From: JBDHTQ01 sp039808765
GTDB lineage: Bacteria > Pseudomonadota > Alphaproteobacteria > UBA2400
Assembly: GCA_039808765.1 (NCBI GenBank)
Contig: JBDHTQ010000001.1
Coordinates: 1 to 64,000 of the forward strand
Length of the DNA: 64,000 nucleotides
Direction of reading: 5' to 3'
The notes under the pieces were generated by a model. That model searched no databases. It was not told the origin of the DNA and saw only the letters and a program-made list of their open reading frames with translations. Of this stretch, positions 43,352 through 52,821 are shown piece after piece (the first letter of the stretch is position 1; every line of letters begins with the position of its first letter). The translations under genes and the position numbers were made by a program.

Positions 43352-44124
43352 CCGCTGCCCAAACATTTTCACAAAGTTTGGTTCCGATTGCACCTTTGCC
43401 AGGGCATATCATACATGCTTTGAAAGCGCTTGGTGCACAGGAGCCAAATACAATGAATAGAAAGCTGCAGACTTTTTTGTCTCCGGCAAAGACAGCTTCT
43501 GCGTTGGCCTCTCTTCGGGCACAAATTGGCGGAGATCAGCTGGCCGCCGTCCATGTCGTAAGCGCCTATCAAAATGAGGGCGCTGCGCGTGTCGGGTTTG
43601 AGCTCGCTTATACTGCATCGCAAAACGGTAAACGTGTTTTGTTTCTTGATACGGCAGAAACGGCGCGTTCGTTTTTATGGGGCAGTGCCGCTTCAAAACA
43701 AACAATCCTGGCGCAGCCGCTCTCACTTGATCATTTTATTTCTGGGGGGATTCACGATTCTTCGCCTTTTTATGTTTTTGAGGAAACATCTCTTGTGTGC
43801 GCATCACTTCCCTCAAGCAGTGCTTTTTTGGCAGAATCATCGCTATGTCATGCTCTCATTAAACGGTTGAAAGAACTGTTCGCATTTATCGTGATTGTGT
43901 CGGATTCTGTTCTGCTGACAAGCGCGGTTTCAACTTTTTCCCCACAAACGGATGGTACCATCATCGTCGCGCAAGCTGAGCGAAATCGCATACCCGTCAT
44001 CAAAGAACTGATGCAGCGTGTGCAATCAAGCAAAGCAAAAATTGTTGGAACAATTTTAACACAGCGCCGCAAGTACATTCCGAGCTTTCTGTATGCGCTG
44101 TTATATACACGACATCGATATTAA
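43348..44124 (+). CDS. CpsD/BY-kinase-like protein without Walker A
   Basis: This is a P-loop ATPase-fold protein of the tyrosine autokinase (BY-kinase) or MinD-like type that normally pairs with Wzz. The strand-loop-helix at VHVVSAYQNEGAARVGFELAYTASQNGKRVLFLDT aligns with the kinase core. However, the Walker A loop, normally GEGKT/S, reads NEGAAR, so the ATP-binding Lys and Thr are gone. RVLFLDTAE takes the place of the Walker A' motif. The C-terminus has several basic residues but only scattered Tyr, no typical Tyr cluster. It is probably a catalytically dead regulatory partner of the export system. Confidence 0.65.
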   Translation: MTAAQTFSQSLVPIAPLPGHIIHALKALGAQEPNTMNRKLQTFLSPAKTASALASLRAQIGGDQLAAVHVVSAYQNEGAARVGFELAYTASQNGKRVLFLDTAETARSFLWGSAASKQTILAQPLSLDHFISGGIHDSSPFYVFEETSLVCASLPSSSAFLAESSLCHALIKRLKELFAFIVIVSDSVLLTSAVSTFSPQTDGTIIVAQAERNRIPVIKELMQRVQSSKAKIVGTILTQRRKYIPSFLYALLYTRHRY

Positions 44125-44176
44125 AGGATTAATCCCTGATTTTTTCGGTTAGGTTTTGCTGCTTTTTGTTATCTCT

Positions 44177-44254
44177 GAGAGCAAATCCCGAAAAGAAGGG
44201 ATCACATAGACCCTCTTTGACGACGTATTTGCATTGAAAGAAATGAAACAGAGC
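44177..44254 (+). repeat. Dispersed palindromic repeat, copy B
   Basis: GAGCAAATCCCGAAAAGAAGGG followed by ATCACATAGACCCTCTTTGACGACG and GTATTTGC matches copies A and C. The stem is AAAGAAGG/CCCTCTTT with one mismatch. It lies between the convergent ends of the CpsD-like and sugar transferase genes. Confidence 0.8.
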
Positions 44255-44381
44255 GTGTCTTGGAAATGCGCTCGAGAAATTTCTATGCTGGCAATTGCTG
44301 CTGCACAAAATTCTGCCCGGCAGTATTATGTGGGAATGTTTGGGTAAGGGCTTTGAGTGAATAAGGCCCGAAAGAAGGTTC

Positions 44382-45140
44382 CTAATAGGCGCCGGTTTTA
44401 AAGCACATCACCTTAACCGTTTTCATGATAATTCCAAGATCACCGAAGAAACTGCGTGTGTGTACATATCGGCTGTCCAGTGCCACGCGTTCTGCATAGC
44501 TGACATTATTTCGCCCGCTAATCTGCCATAATCCCGTCATGCCGGGCTTTACCGAGATGTAGTCTTTCAGTGTATCGCCATAGAAAAGGGTCTCTTTTTC
44601 TGTTACCGGACGAGGCCCAACCAAGCTCATGTCGCCGCGCAGAACGTTCCAAAGCTGCGGCAATTCATCAAGACTTGTTCTTCGGATAAAATGGCCAGTT
44701 TTGGTGATACGTGGATCATTCTTTAATTTAAAGTCTTTATCCCACTCGGCACGTGCTTGGGGATCGTTGGCCAGTATCTGTTGCAGAGCCTGGTCTGCGT
44801 TTACGATCATGCTGCGAAATTTCCAGCATTTAAACGGCTTGCCCTCATAGCCAACACGGTCTTGATAGTAAAAGGCTGGGCCCCCATCTTTTTTAATCAT
44901 TGATCCAATCAGTAAAAAAACCGGCAAAAGCGCAAGCAGTCCAAGAGCCGCAACAGTACGATCAAAAATTTGTTTTGATATTGAGGATTGTATTTCATGC
45001 AATTGTGTATGGGGAAGAGCCGGAGCCACAATCATTTTGCCTTCGCGCACGAAGGCGACTTTTGGTTCCGCGTTTTTATTTTCCACTTGTAAAGGGGCTG
45101 GTGTGAGCGTTTGTATGTCCATATCATTCGTGATACGCAT
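44382..45140 (-). CDS. Undecaprenyl-phosphate sugar phosphotransferase (ExoY/WbaP type)
   Basis: This bacterial sugar transferase puts the first sugar phosphate on the lipid carrier for surface polysaccharide. After a variable N-terminus there is one membrane-inserted helix (FDRTVAALGLLALLPVFLLIGSMI), then the catalytic core KCWKFRSM, KNDPRITKTGHFIRRTSLDELPQLWNVLRGDMSLVGPRP and KPGMTGLWQISGRN. Its short single-helix form is like ExoY. AAGGAG before 45140 sets the start. galE lies immediately upstream on the same strand, giving a small operon that supplies and transfers galactose-type sugars. Confidence 0.88.
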   Translation of the reverse strand: MRITNDMDIQTLTPAPLQVENKNAEPKVAFVREGKMIVAPALPHTQLHEIQSSISKQIFDRTVAALGLLALLPVFLLIGSMIKKDGGPAFYYQDRVGYEGKPFKCWKFRSMIVNADQALQQILANDPQARAEWDKDFKLKNDPRITKTGHFIRRTSLDELPQLWNVLRGDMSLVGPRPVTEKETLFYGDTLKDYISVKPGMTGLWQISGRNNVSYAERVALDSRYVHTRSFFGDLGIIMKTVKVMCFKTGAY

Positions 45141-45142
45141 GG

Positions 45143-46204
45143 TTAGCTTCTCCTTGTGCTGATGGTGGCAGGGAATGGTTCCTCTTCTGTTAAATGCTGT
45201 ATTAAAGCCTCTGTGCGACCAAGGACATTTTGCCGTTGGCGCCATTTCCATGCAGATTCAATAATGGTGTTTAATGATGAGCAAACTGGTTTCCATCCCA
45301 AAATTGTTTCCGCTTTTTTCGCGTCTGCAACTAAGATCGAAGGATCGCCCGCACGACGCGGACATATATCAGCCGGTATCGGGCATTGTGTGACATGGCG
45401 GGCCAGCTCAAGTGTCTCTTTAACAGAGTGGCCTTTGCTTGTGCCTAAATTAAGCGTGATCGACTCTTTCTCGCTCAACAAATGTTTTAGCGCACTTATA
45501 TGCGCCTCTGCTAAATCACTGACGTGGATAAAATCTCGTATGGCGGTGCCATCCGGTGTATCGTAATCAGTGCCAAAAATTTTAATGTCATTGCGCAGTC
45601 CAGACGCAGTTTGCATTAATAGCGGGATAAGGTGTGTATCAACCGCATAAGCCGAGCCTAATTGACCCTCTAAATCCGCGCCCGCCGCATTAAAATAGCG
45701 TAGGATTGCATAACGTAGGCCATAAGCGCTTGCATAATCACGGATCATATTTTCCATTGCTAATTTGGTATGGCCATATGGATTAATGGGTTGAAGGGGG
45801 TGATCTTCGGCCAGCAACGCTTGTTGTGGCATCCCATAAACAGCTGCCGTGCTGGAAAAAACCATGGCTGAAATACGTTGTGCTTTTGCCTCTTCAAGCA
45901 AGCAAAAGGAACCGTAAACATTGTTTTCGTAATATTGCGCGGGATCAACAACAGATTCACCAACTTGGATCAAGGCCGCAAAATGCATGATTGCATGTGG
46001 TTGATGCTGCTTAATAACCTCTCTCAGACGGTCGCGATTGCGGATGTCACCTTGTTCAAACGGACCCCACTTCACCGCTCGTGGCGAACCAGTAACCAAA
46101 TTATCATAGGCGACGGGGATAAATCCTTCGCGTGCGAGGGCTTTGCATACGTGAGCGCCGATGTATCCAGCACCACCCGTCACCAAAATGGATTTTTCGG
46201 TCAT
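45143..46204 (-). CDS. galE: UDP-glucose 4-epimerase
   Basis: This extended short-chain dehydrogenase interconverts UDP-glucose and UDP-galactose with bound NAD. GGAGYIG binds NAD at the N-terminus. The catalytic pair is in SSTAAVYG and NPYGHTKLAMENM (Tyr-x-x-x-Lys), and the substrate region is RYFNAAGAD. The C-terminal CPRRAGDPSILVADAKKAETILGWKP is typical. The stop codon is two bases before the sugar transferase start, so the two are cotranscribed. Confidence 0.93.
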   Translation of the reverse strand: MTEKSILVTGGAGYIGAHVCKALAREGFIPVAYDNLVTGSPRAVKWGPFEQGDIRNRDRLREVIKQHQPHAIMHFAALIQVGESVVDPAQYYENNVYGSFCLLEEAKAQRISAMVFSSTAAVYGMPQQALLAEDHPLQPINPYGHTKLAMENMIRDYASAYGLRYAILRYFNAAGADLEGQLGSAYAVDTHLIPLLMQTASGLRNDIKIFGTDYDTPDGTAIRDFIHVSDLAEAHISALKHLLSEKESITLNLGTSKGHSVKETLELARHVTQCPIPADICPRRAGDPSILVADAKKAETILGWKPVCSSLNTIIESAWKWRQRQNVLGRTEALIQHLTEEEPFPATISTRRS

Positions 46205-46347
46205 TACATCTTCCTCGTCTGGCCAAACCCCTATACCAGTTTTAGCAAATTAAAGACAACATAATTCATTGTTACAAAATGGTTTTCCATAGTGTTTTTG
46301 CGGTGTTTCACGATAATGAGCTACCTTACGGAAGGAAAATCAAAAGG

Positions 46348-47955
46348 TTATTCACCTTCGGGAAGGGGGGAGGAGGGAGGTGCGTTATTACGTCGCCGCT
46401 TCATCATTTTCCACGCTTCATCCAGCCGTTGAGCACCTGTTATGTGCGCGATCGAAAAGTAACTCATCATGCCAATCACAACGGTGATGCCTAATGCGGC
46501 AATTCTTATCCAGAGTGTTTGACTAAACGCCGGTTCAAGCAAGAACGATAAAATCCAGAGAACAAATCCAAGTGCAAAACCACTCATAAAAATTGCACCG
46601 ATGCGGGGCCAAAAATGTTGATCAGCAACCCAATGCCCATCATGTTTTAGGCGTTGAGAAAGAAAGTATGCGTTGAGCCATGAGGTCATTGATGTGCAGA
46701 GCGCAAGCCCGGCGTGGGCAATGCTCTCATACTTTGTACCCAACATAAGATAGATGACGCTCACGGCTAAAACGGAATTGAGAATAACTGTCCGCACTGA
46801 AATTAAAAAAGGTGTGCGCGTATCCTCTCTCGCGTAATAGGCAACCGTCAAAACTTTGTTCACCGTGTAGGCCGGAATCGCGAGAGCAAACGCCGAAGCA
46901 GCTAGCGCTGTGTAGTAGCTGACTTCGGGCGTAAATTTACCACGCTCAAAAAGGACACTCAAAATTTCACGCGGAATGAAAATGAGTGCTATCGCCGCAG
47001 GCAGCGCTAAATACAGCCCAAATTCAATGGCTCGATTTTGTTCTTCGTGCGCTTTTTCCATCGGTTGCGTGCGAAGGGCATGACTCAAAATCGGAAGGAG
47101 GGCTGTGCTTATAGCAATTCCAATCACGCCAATCGGAAGTTGATAAAGACGCTCAGAATATGAGAGGTATGAAATTGCTCCCTCAGGTAGTTTCGAGGCC
47201 AAAATCATATCAATAAAAATATTGATTTGCATAATGCCTGCGCCCATAGCCCCCGGGCCAATAAGCACAAGCAACCGTTTGATCTTGGGGGAAAGGACGG
47301 GGCGGACCAGACGAATTTTCCAATCAATTTTGCGTGCTGCATAAATCAGCCAGATCAACTGCACTGCACCTGAAATTGTGACCGCCCATGCTTGGGCTGT
47401 CGCGGCCTGAATTTGGTTGTCATTCCAAAAAAACAAAGCAATAAGTTGGGTCAGATTAAATGCAACCGGCGCAGCTGCATAAGGTCCAAAGCGGCCAAGT
47501 GCATTCATAATGCTTCCCATCAATGCTGCAAGCGAAATGAGCAAAAGGTAGGGAAATGTAATTCGTGACAAGGTGATGGCAAAAGAAAATTTCTCAGGAT
47601 CGTCGCTGTACCCGGGCGTAATGACATGCATAAAATAAGGCATAATAACAATCATGAGTGTCGTAAAAGGAATTAAAACCAGCAGCAATGCGGCAAGTGC
47701 CTGCTCTGCAAAGGTTCTAGCTTCTTCTTTGCCTTCTTTGAGGGCTGTAGTAAACAGTGGAACAAAGGAAATACTAAAGGCGCCTTCTGCAAATAACCTG
47801 CGAAAAAGATTAGGCAAGCGCAGCGCTACAAAAAAAGCATCTGCTGCCATCCCCGCTCCTAAAATATTGGCAGCCATAATGTCTCGAACAAGGCCGGTAA
47901 TGCGACTGAGAATGGTAAGGCCACTAACCGTGAAAAAAGCGCGTTTAAAAGTCAT
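46348..47955 (-). CDS. murJ: Lipid II flippase MurJ
   Basis: This essential inner-membrane flippase serves peptidoglycan synthesis and has fourteen predicted membrane helices over 535 residues. The N-terminus contains TILSRITGLVRDIMAANILG and RLPNLFRRLFAEGAFSISFVPLF, the MurJ/MviN signature with conserved Arg residues. The short C-terminal tail is basic and Pro-rich. It overlaps the SDR gene upstream by four bases on the same strand, so the two may be cotranscribed. Confidence 0.93.
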   Translation of the reverse strand: MTFKRAFFTVSGLTILSRITGLVRDIMAANILGAGMAADAFFVALRLPNLFRRLFAEGAFSISFVPLFTTALKEGKEEARTFAEQALAALLLVLIPFTTLMIVIMPYFMHVITPGYSDDPEKFSFAITLSRITFPYLLLISLAALMGSIMNALGRFGPYAAAPVAFNLTQLIALFFWNDNQIQAATAQAWAVTISGAVQLIWLIYAARKIDWKIRLVRPVLSPKIKRLLVLIGPGAMGAGIMQINIFIDMILASKLPEGAISYLSYSERLYQLPIGVIGIAISTALLPILSHALRTQPMEKAHEEQNRAIEFGLYLALPAAIALIFIPREILSVLFERGKFTPEVSYYTALAASAFALAIPAYTVNKVLTVAYYAREDTRTPFLISVRTVILNSVLAVSVIYLMLGTKYESIAHAGLALCTSMTSWLNAYFLSQRLKHDGHWVADQHFWPRIGAIFMSGFALGFVLWILSFLLEPAFSQTLWIRIAALGITVVIGMMSYFSIAHITGAQRLDEAWKMMKRRRNNAPPSSPLPEGE

Positions 47956-48899
47956 GATGCAATGGGTTCCAATTGTATTTCACGATGTGTCGTGTCGAGG
48001 GGAATTTTAGTGTCAGCGGGAGCTAACTCTTTTTCAGCACTTGATTCAAGGTCAAATTTTTTCAGATAAACTAAGGTTTCTTGCCAAAGCGCTTCCTCAA
48101 TCTCGGAATTTTGAGCATATGGGGATGGGGCCGTAGGGTGGCTACGATCAAAATATTGCCCATTTGCTAAGGAAAACTTTTGATCCATCAAGATTGGAAG
48201 CAAGCTACGGGCAGATTGTTGCGGGGTAATGGCTGCTAGCATCATAACGCGCATCATCCATCGCCACAATAAATGATTGTTTTGGCCAAAATTGGTGGCA
48301 ACAAAGCCAGGGTGGGCCGCACAGGCGCTGATCCCTTCAGGCAGTGTGCGGGCAAGCTGGCGCGTGAATAAAATATTCATTAACTTTGTGCGCCGATATT
48401 GTTGCCAGCCGTTATAATGCTGCTTCATCTGTAAATCAGAAAAATCAAGTGTAACGCCATCGTGTGCGGCTGAGGTGATCGTTAAAATTCGCCCTTTTTC
48501 AATCTGTGGCAGAAGGGCTAACGTTAGGCCCACTACGCCTAAGTGATTGAGAGCGAAGGTTTGCTCCAATCCTTCTTCGGTAAAACAATTATTTTGAAAA
48601 ATTGCTCCGACATTATTAATAAGCACATCAATTTTTTCATGTTTTAGGCGAATGATATCCGCGACCGCTTTAACATCTCTCATAAGCGATAAATCAGCAG
48701 CATAAAAAATAAGCGCAGGGTTGCCCGTTTCAACTTTTAAGATTTCAATCGCTTTGCGCCCCTTCTCGGCATTTTGGGCAATCCCAATCATTTTATAACC
48801 TTGTCGGGCAAGTGCGCGTGCAAGTTCGAAACCAACGCCCGATGAAAAACCGCTCACGATGGCGGTTGCTGGCGTTGTAGGGGGTAGGCTTTTTATCAT
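47952..48899 (-). CDS. Short-chain dehydrogenase/reductase (retinol-dehydrogenase-like)
   Basis: This NAD(P)-binding oxidoreductase has the cofactor loop SGFSSGVGFELA (TGxxxGxG type with Ser first) and INNVGAIF (NNAG motif with Val). Ser of ITSAAHDG and YRRTKLMN (Tyr-x-x-x-Lys) form the catalytic set. The layout matches vertebrate-type retinol dehydrogenases and bacterial relatives of unknown substrate. An extended Glu/Pro-rich tail follows. I take the start at 48899 (MIKSLPP); the frame extends 21 codons further upstream into the divergent gene, which is unlikely. It overlaps murJ. Confidence 0.8.
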   Translation of the reverse strand: MIKSLPPTTPATAIVSGFSSGVGFELARALARQGYKMIGIAQNAEKGRKAIEILKVETGNPALIFYAADLSLMRDVKAVADIIRLKHEKIDVLINNVGAIFQNNCFTEEGLEQTFALNHLGVVGLTLALLPQIEKGRILTITSAAHDGVTLDFSDLQMKQHYNGWQQYRRTKLMNILFTRQLARTLPEGISACAAHPGFVATNFGQNNHLLWRWMMRVMMLAAITPQQSARSLLPILMDQKFSLANGQYFDRSHPTAPSPYAQNSEIEEALWQETLVYLKKFDLESSAEKELAPADTKIPLDTTHREIQLEPIAS

Positions 48900-48944
48900 A
48901 ATTCTGTAAAGTGGACTATCTTGAAGGAAAGGACAACCCCCGTC

Positions 48945-49400
48945 ATGCAGGACCCATTTCATGAGCAGCAGAACGCATCGGTGTCGTCGCTGGAAAATAG
49001 AATTTCTCCCACATTTAATGAACTAAAAATGCTGTCCGAACGCATTTTTAACAAACTTCCACAAGCCATTCTTAATCATTTGAAAAATGTCATCATTCAA
49101 TGGGAGGAGTTTCCTGATGATGAAACTGCCGAAACAATGGAGCTTGCCGGCCCATACGACCTGCTGGGGCTTTACAAAGGCGTCGATTTACCCTTACAGA
49201 GCGCAATAGAAAAAGGTGAATTGCCAGACATAATTTACCTTTATCGTCGGCCTGTGCTGGATTATTGGTGTGAAAGCGGTGAAACACTGGGTGATATCGT
49301 GCGTCACGTGCTTATTCATGAAATTGGGCATCATTTCGGTTTAAGCAATGAGCTGATGGCGCGTATCGAACAGGTAAGCGAATCAGCGTCATCTCTATAG
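48945..49400 (+). CDS. Zincin-like metallopeptidase family protein (PF06262-like)
   Basis: This small protein (151 aa) contains HEIGHHFG, a zincin HExxH motif followed by the further His and Gly typical of the Zincin_1 family. Upstream family landmarks are DLLGLYKG, the LPDIIYLYRRPVLDYW strand region and LGDIVRHVLIHE. There is no signal peptide, so it is cytosolic. The cellular role of this common proteobacterial family is not established. A purine tract GAAGGAAAGGA precedes 48945. It is divergent from the SDR gene. Confidence 0.8.
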   Translation: MQDPFHEQQNASVSSLENRISPTFNELKMLSERIFNKLPQAILNHLKNVIIQWEEFPDDETAETMELAGPYDLLGLYKGVDLPLQSAIEKGELPDIIYLYRRPVLDYWCESGETLGDIVRHVLIHEIGHHFGLSNELMARIEQVSESASSL

Positions 49401-49469
49401 CCTTTTAACGTTTGTACCACATGAATTATATTGTGTTTGCTTGGGCAAATCATTAGAGTGACGCCCATA

Positions 49470-51350
49470 ATGATTCAAAAGTACCCTCGCGCCGGTCATG
49501 GCACACGCACAAAGGATTCTGTACAGGAAGCGCTTGATCAAGCGAAGCCTCTTTTGTGGCAGTCCGCTTTGATTTTTAGTCCCGCAATGAATGTTTTGGT
49601 GCTGACCAGCTCACTTTATATGATGCAGGTTTTTGATCGTGTTTTAACCAGCCAGAGCAGTGCGACCCTTATTTACCTGACACTCATTGCCATGGGGGCA
49701 ATTTGTGTTTTAAGCATGCTTGATCTTGTGCGTAGTCGCATTATCTCGCGCGTGGGGCTTTGGTTCGAACAAAAACTTTCCGTTGAAGGTTTACAGCGCG
49801 CTCTTGAATCTACACTGGCGGGGAAAGAATATCGTACCGAGGCTCTTCGGGATCTCGCGACACTCCGCAGTTTTTTCGGTGGGCAAGGAATTACTAATCT
49901 TTTTGATTTGCCATGGATCCCCATTTATATCGGCGTCATTTTTCTTCTCAATCCTTATCTCGGGCTCGTTACCTTGGTCGGGGCATTGTTGCTAGCCTTT
50001 TTTGCTTGGTTAAATGATCGCCAGACACAGGGCATCACCAATATTGCAAGTAAAGAACAATCACGCTCGTTGCATCATGTTGAAACCGCAATGCGCAACG
50101 CAGAGGTAATTGATGTAATGGGCATGATGCCGGGAATGGTGCAGAAGTGGTATTCTAATATGGGGCGTGCAAATGCCTTACAGTTGCGGGCAGGGGACTT
50201 GTCTGGCAATATAATGTCCCTATCAAAATTTGTTCGCCTCGCTTTGCAGATTTTTATTTTGGCCGTTGGCGCGCATCTCGTTTTAAATCGCGAGCTAACA
50301 TCCGGTGGGATGATTGCTGCTTCGATCATCATGTCACGTGCACTGGCCCCCATAGAAGTGGCTATTGGAAGTTGGCGTTATACCTTGGCCGCTCAACAAG
50401 CATATGAGCGATTGCGCGAAATGTTTTCACGTCCGCTTTTGCGCCCCACCGGGATGGTTTTGCCCCCTCCTGAAGGTCATTTAACCGTGGAGGGCGTTGT
50501 TTATGTTCCCCCTAATGAAAAAATTCCTGTCATCAAAGGGGTGAGCTTTGATGTTATTCCGGGACGCATCACCGCTTTGGTGGGACCTGCTGCTGCCGGT
50601 AAATCTACCTTGGCGCGACTGTGTGTCGGGGCCTATGCACCAACACAAGGGCATGTGCGCTTGGATAGTGCGGATGTGTTTTTATGGGACCGCAAAGACT
50701 TTAGCCAATATGTTGGCTATCTTCCCCAGGATGTTGAACTTTTTTCCGGTACGGTTCGTGATAATATTGCTCGCCTTAGCAATTGTGACCCTGTAGAAGT
50801 GGTCGAGGCTGCGCAGCTCGCAGGGGTGCATGAGATGATTTTGCGCTTACCGCAGGGCTACGAAACAGAAATTGGTGAAGGGGGCATATTATTATCCGGC
50901 GGACAACGCCAGCGGGTTGCTCTGGCCCGAGCCGTTTTTAGGGCGCCACAACTCGTGGTTTTGGATGAGCCTAATTCCAGTTTGGATTCGGAAGGCGAAG
51001 AAGCGCTCAATCAAACAATTAAGCGTCTTAAAGATCGCGGTGTCACTGTTTTAATGATTGGGCATCGGCCCAGTATTATGGCTCATGTTGATCACATAAT
51101 CGTTTTGCGCGATGGGCGGATTGAGGCGATGGGTCCCAAACAGGAAATTCTATCGCGTATTTTACCGCGTTCTCAGCAACATGAAATTACAAAATCGCAA
51201 TCCACAAATGGCTATCCGGCTGCGTCTTCATCTTCAGACAATCTCACGCGTCGCCCAACTTCTCATTCATCGCGTACAGTCTCGGGTCATCACGAAAATG
51301 AGAGCGCGACATCTTCTCAATCACCAACTTATGCCGGAGATGAAACGTGA
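49470..51350 (+). CDS. Type I secretion ABC permease/ATPase (PrtD-like)
   Basis: This inner-membrane exporter half of a type I secretion system starts with a membrane domain of about six helices (ALIFSPAMNVLVLTSSLYMMQVFDRVL...), without an N-terminal peptidase domain. An ATPase domain follows, with GPAAAGKSTLARL (Walker A), LSGGQRQRVALARA (signature) and LVVLDEPNSSLD (Walker B). A Ser-rich disordered tail of about 55 residues is unusual. PrtD-type exporters secrete RTX proteases, lipases or S-layer proteins. The adaptor gene overlaps by four bases, TolC is encoded at 4.8 kb, and no RTX substrate is in the window. Confidence 0.88.
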   Translation: MIQKYPRAGHGTRTKDSVQEALDQAKPLLWQSALIFSPAMNVLVLTSSLYMMQVFDRVLTSQSSATLIYLTLIAMGAICVLSMLDLVRSRIISRVGLWFEQKLSVEGLQRALESTLAGKEYRTEALRDLATLRSFFGGQGITNLFDLPWIPIYIGVIFLLNPYLGLVTLVGALLLAFFAWLNDRQTQGITNIASKEQSRSLHHVETAMRNAEVIDVMGMMPGMVQKWYSNMGRANALQLRAGDLSGNIMSLSKFVRLALQIFILAVGAHLVLNRELTSGGMIAASIIMSRALAPIEVAIGSWRYTLAAQQAYERLREMFSRPLLRPTGMVLPPPEGHLTVEGVVYVPPNEKIPVIKGVSFDVIPGRITALVGPAAAGKSTLARLCVGAYAPTQGHVRLDSADVFLWDRKDFSQYVGYLPQDVELFSGTVRDNIARLSNCDPVEVVEAAQLAGVHEMILRLPQGYETEIGEGGILLSGGQRQRVALARAVFRAPQLVVLDEPNSSLDSEGEEALNQTIKRLKDRGVTVLMIGHRPSIMAHVDHIIVLRDGRIEAMGPKQEILSRILPRSQQHEITKSQSTNGYPAASSSSDNLTRRPTSHSSRTVSGHHENESATSSQSPTYAGDET

Positions 51351-52759
51351 GTCAGATAGAGCCCTCTCTTCCATCTTCCGGTAGGCTCATGCCACGATTA
51401 GCCTTACAGATGAACGCATACGCGCATGATCTTCCGCCGCACTCAATTAAATACTGGAACCGTGTTGGGTTGATTGTCATGATCGCTTTTGTTGGGGGAT
51501 TTTTGGTGTGGGCCACCACCTTTAAGCTTGCTGGAGGTGCTTATGCTCACGGGATGATTCGTTTATCGGATGAAAAACAGGTGGTTGCTCATGTTGAAGG
51601 AGGGATTATCCGTCATCTCTCTGTGCAAGAGGGGTCAAAAGTTGTCGCCGGGCAGGAGCTCGTTGTGCTGGATGATTATGATAGCGAAACAAATCTCGCT
51701 ATTCTTGAAAAAAAACGATGGGAACTTCTTGCCCAACAGGCGCAGCTTGAAGCTCGGCGCGATGAATTGAAAGATATTATTTTTCCTTCCGAACTAGCCA
51801 CCCAGAATAATAACATAGCTGTTCAGGAAATTATGTCTTCACAATTGCGGCAATTTAATGCCGCGCGCGCCGATTTAGCCGGACAAAAACAAATTCTGCA
51901 ACAGCAATCTGCTCAGTATAAAGCAATCATCAGTTCACTAAAAACCCAGATTGAATCAGGTAAAACACAGCTTGCTCTTATCAATCAAGAGGCTTCAGCT
52001 GTTGCTCAGCTTTTAGCCAAAGGGTTGGAGCGAAAGCCACGCCTTTTAGCCTTGCAGCGTCAACAGGCGTCCCTGCAAGGTCAACAAGCTGACTACAATG
52101 GTCGCATTGCAAGTTATGGCGAAAAAATTGGCGAAAACGAGTTGCAAATAGCAAATCTTGTCTCGGAAGATCGCACAAAAGTCACAAGCGATTTAACTCA
52201 AGTACAGGGCGAGTTGGGGCAAATTAATGAGCAATGGCGTAATGCGCGCATGCGGTCTAAAGAACTTACGTTGCGCGCCAATACCGATGGGACTGTTATC
52301 AACTTGCATTATCGTAGTGAGGGGGCTGTTGTGCCTGCTGGTCAGGCGATAATGGAAATTGTGCCGGAAACAAAGCAGTATGTTGTTGATGCCAAGGTCA
52401 TGCCTAATGATATTGATGTTTTGCAAAAGTTGCCGATTGGACGTGTTCCTGATGGACACGAGGCTCCGGCGCAGATTCGCCTTACCGGTTTGAAACAGCG
52501 TACGCACACCACCATCAATGGTGAAATTTTGCGTGTTTCGCCCGATGCTATTTTGGATGAAAAGACGGGAACAACCTACTTTGAAGCACGCGTAGCCTTT
52601 GATTTGCGCGATCCAGAATATGCAAAAATTCTTGAAAACAATGATGTGTTTGCAGGAATGCCTGCAGACGTGACTTTTATTGCACAGCAACGTACAATGC
52701 TTCAGTATCTTTGGCAGCCCGTGGCAGATAGTTTCTACCGATCTTTTCACGAAGAGTAA
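51347..52759 (+). CDS. Type I secretion HlyD-family adaptor (PrtE-like)
   Basis: This is the periplasmic adaptor that links the ABC exporter to TolC. It has an N-terminal membrane helix (VGLIVMIAFVGGFLVWATTF), the lipoyl half HVEGGIIRHLSVQEGSKVVAGQELVVLDD and a long coiled coil (about residues 115-300) with many Gln and Glu. The second lipoyl half ELTLRANTDGTVINLHYRSEGAVVPAGQAIMEIVPE and a beta-barrel (residues 345-460) complete it. The start is GTG overlapping the exporter stop, so the two are translationally coupled. Length of 470 aa is normal for PrtE-type proteins. Confidence 0.88.
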   Translation: MSQIEPSLPSSGRLMPRLALQMNAYAHDLPPHSIKYWNRVGLIVMIAFVGGFLVWATTFKLAGGAYAHGMIRLSDEKQVVAHVEGGIIRHLSVQEGSKVVAGQELVVLDDYDSETNLAILEKKRWELLAQQAQLEARRDELKDIIFPSELATQNNNIAVQEIMSSQLRQFNAARADLAGQKQILQQQSAQYKAIISSLKTQIESGKTQLALINQEASAVAQLLAKGLERKPRLLALQRQQASLQGQQADYNGRIASYGEKIGENELQIANLVSEDRTKVTSDLTQVQGELGQINEQWRNARMRSKELTLRANTDGTVINLHYRSEGAVVPAGQAIMEIVPETKQYVVDAKVMPNDIDVLQKLPIGRVPDGHEAPAQIRLTGLKQRTHTTINGEILRVSPDAILDEKTGTTYFEARVAFDLRDPEYAKILENNDVFAGMPADVTFIAQQRTMLQYLWQPVADSFYRSFHEE

Positions 52760-52821
52760 CGTTAACCGCATCAATACAATACTTAGGCAAGACAGCGATG
52801 ATCGAAATGCTTTCAAGTAGT

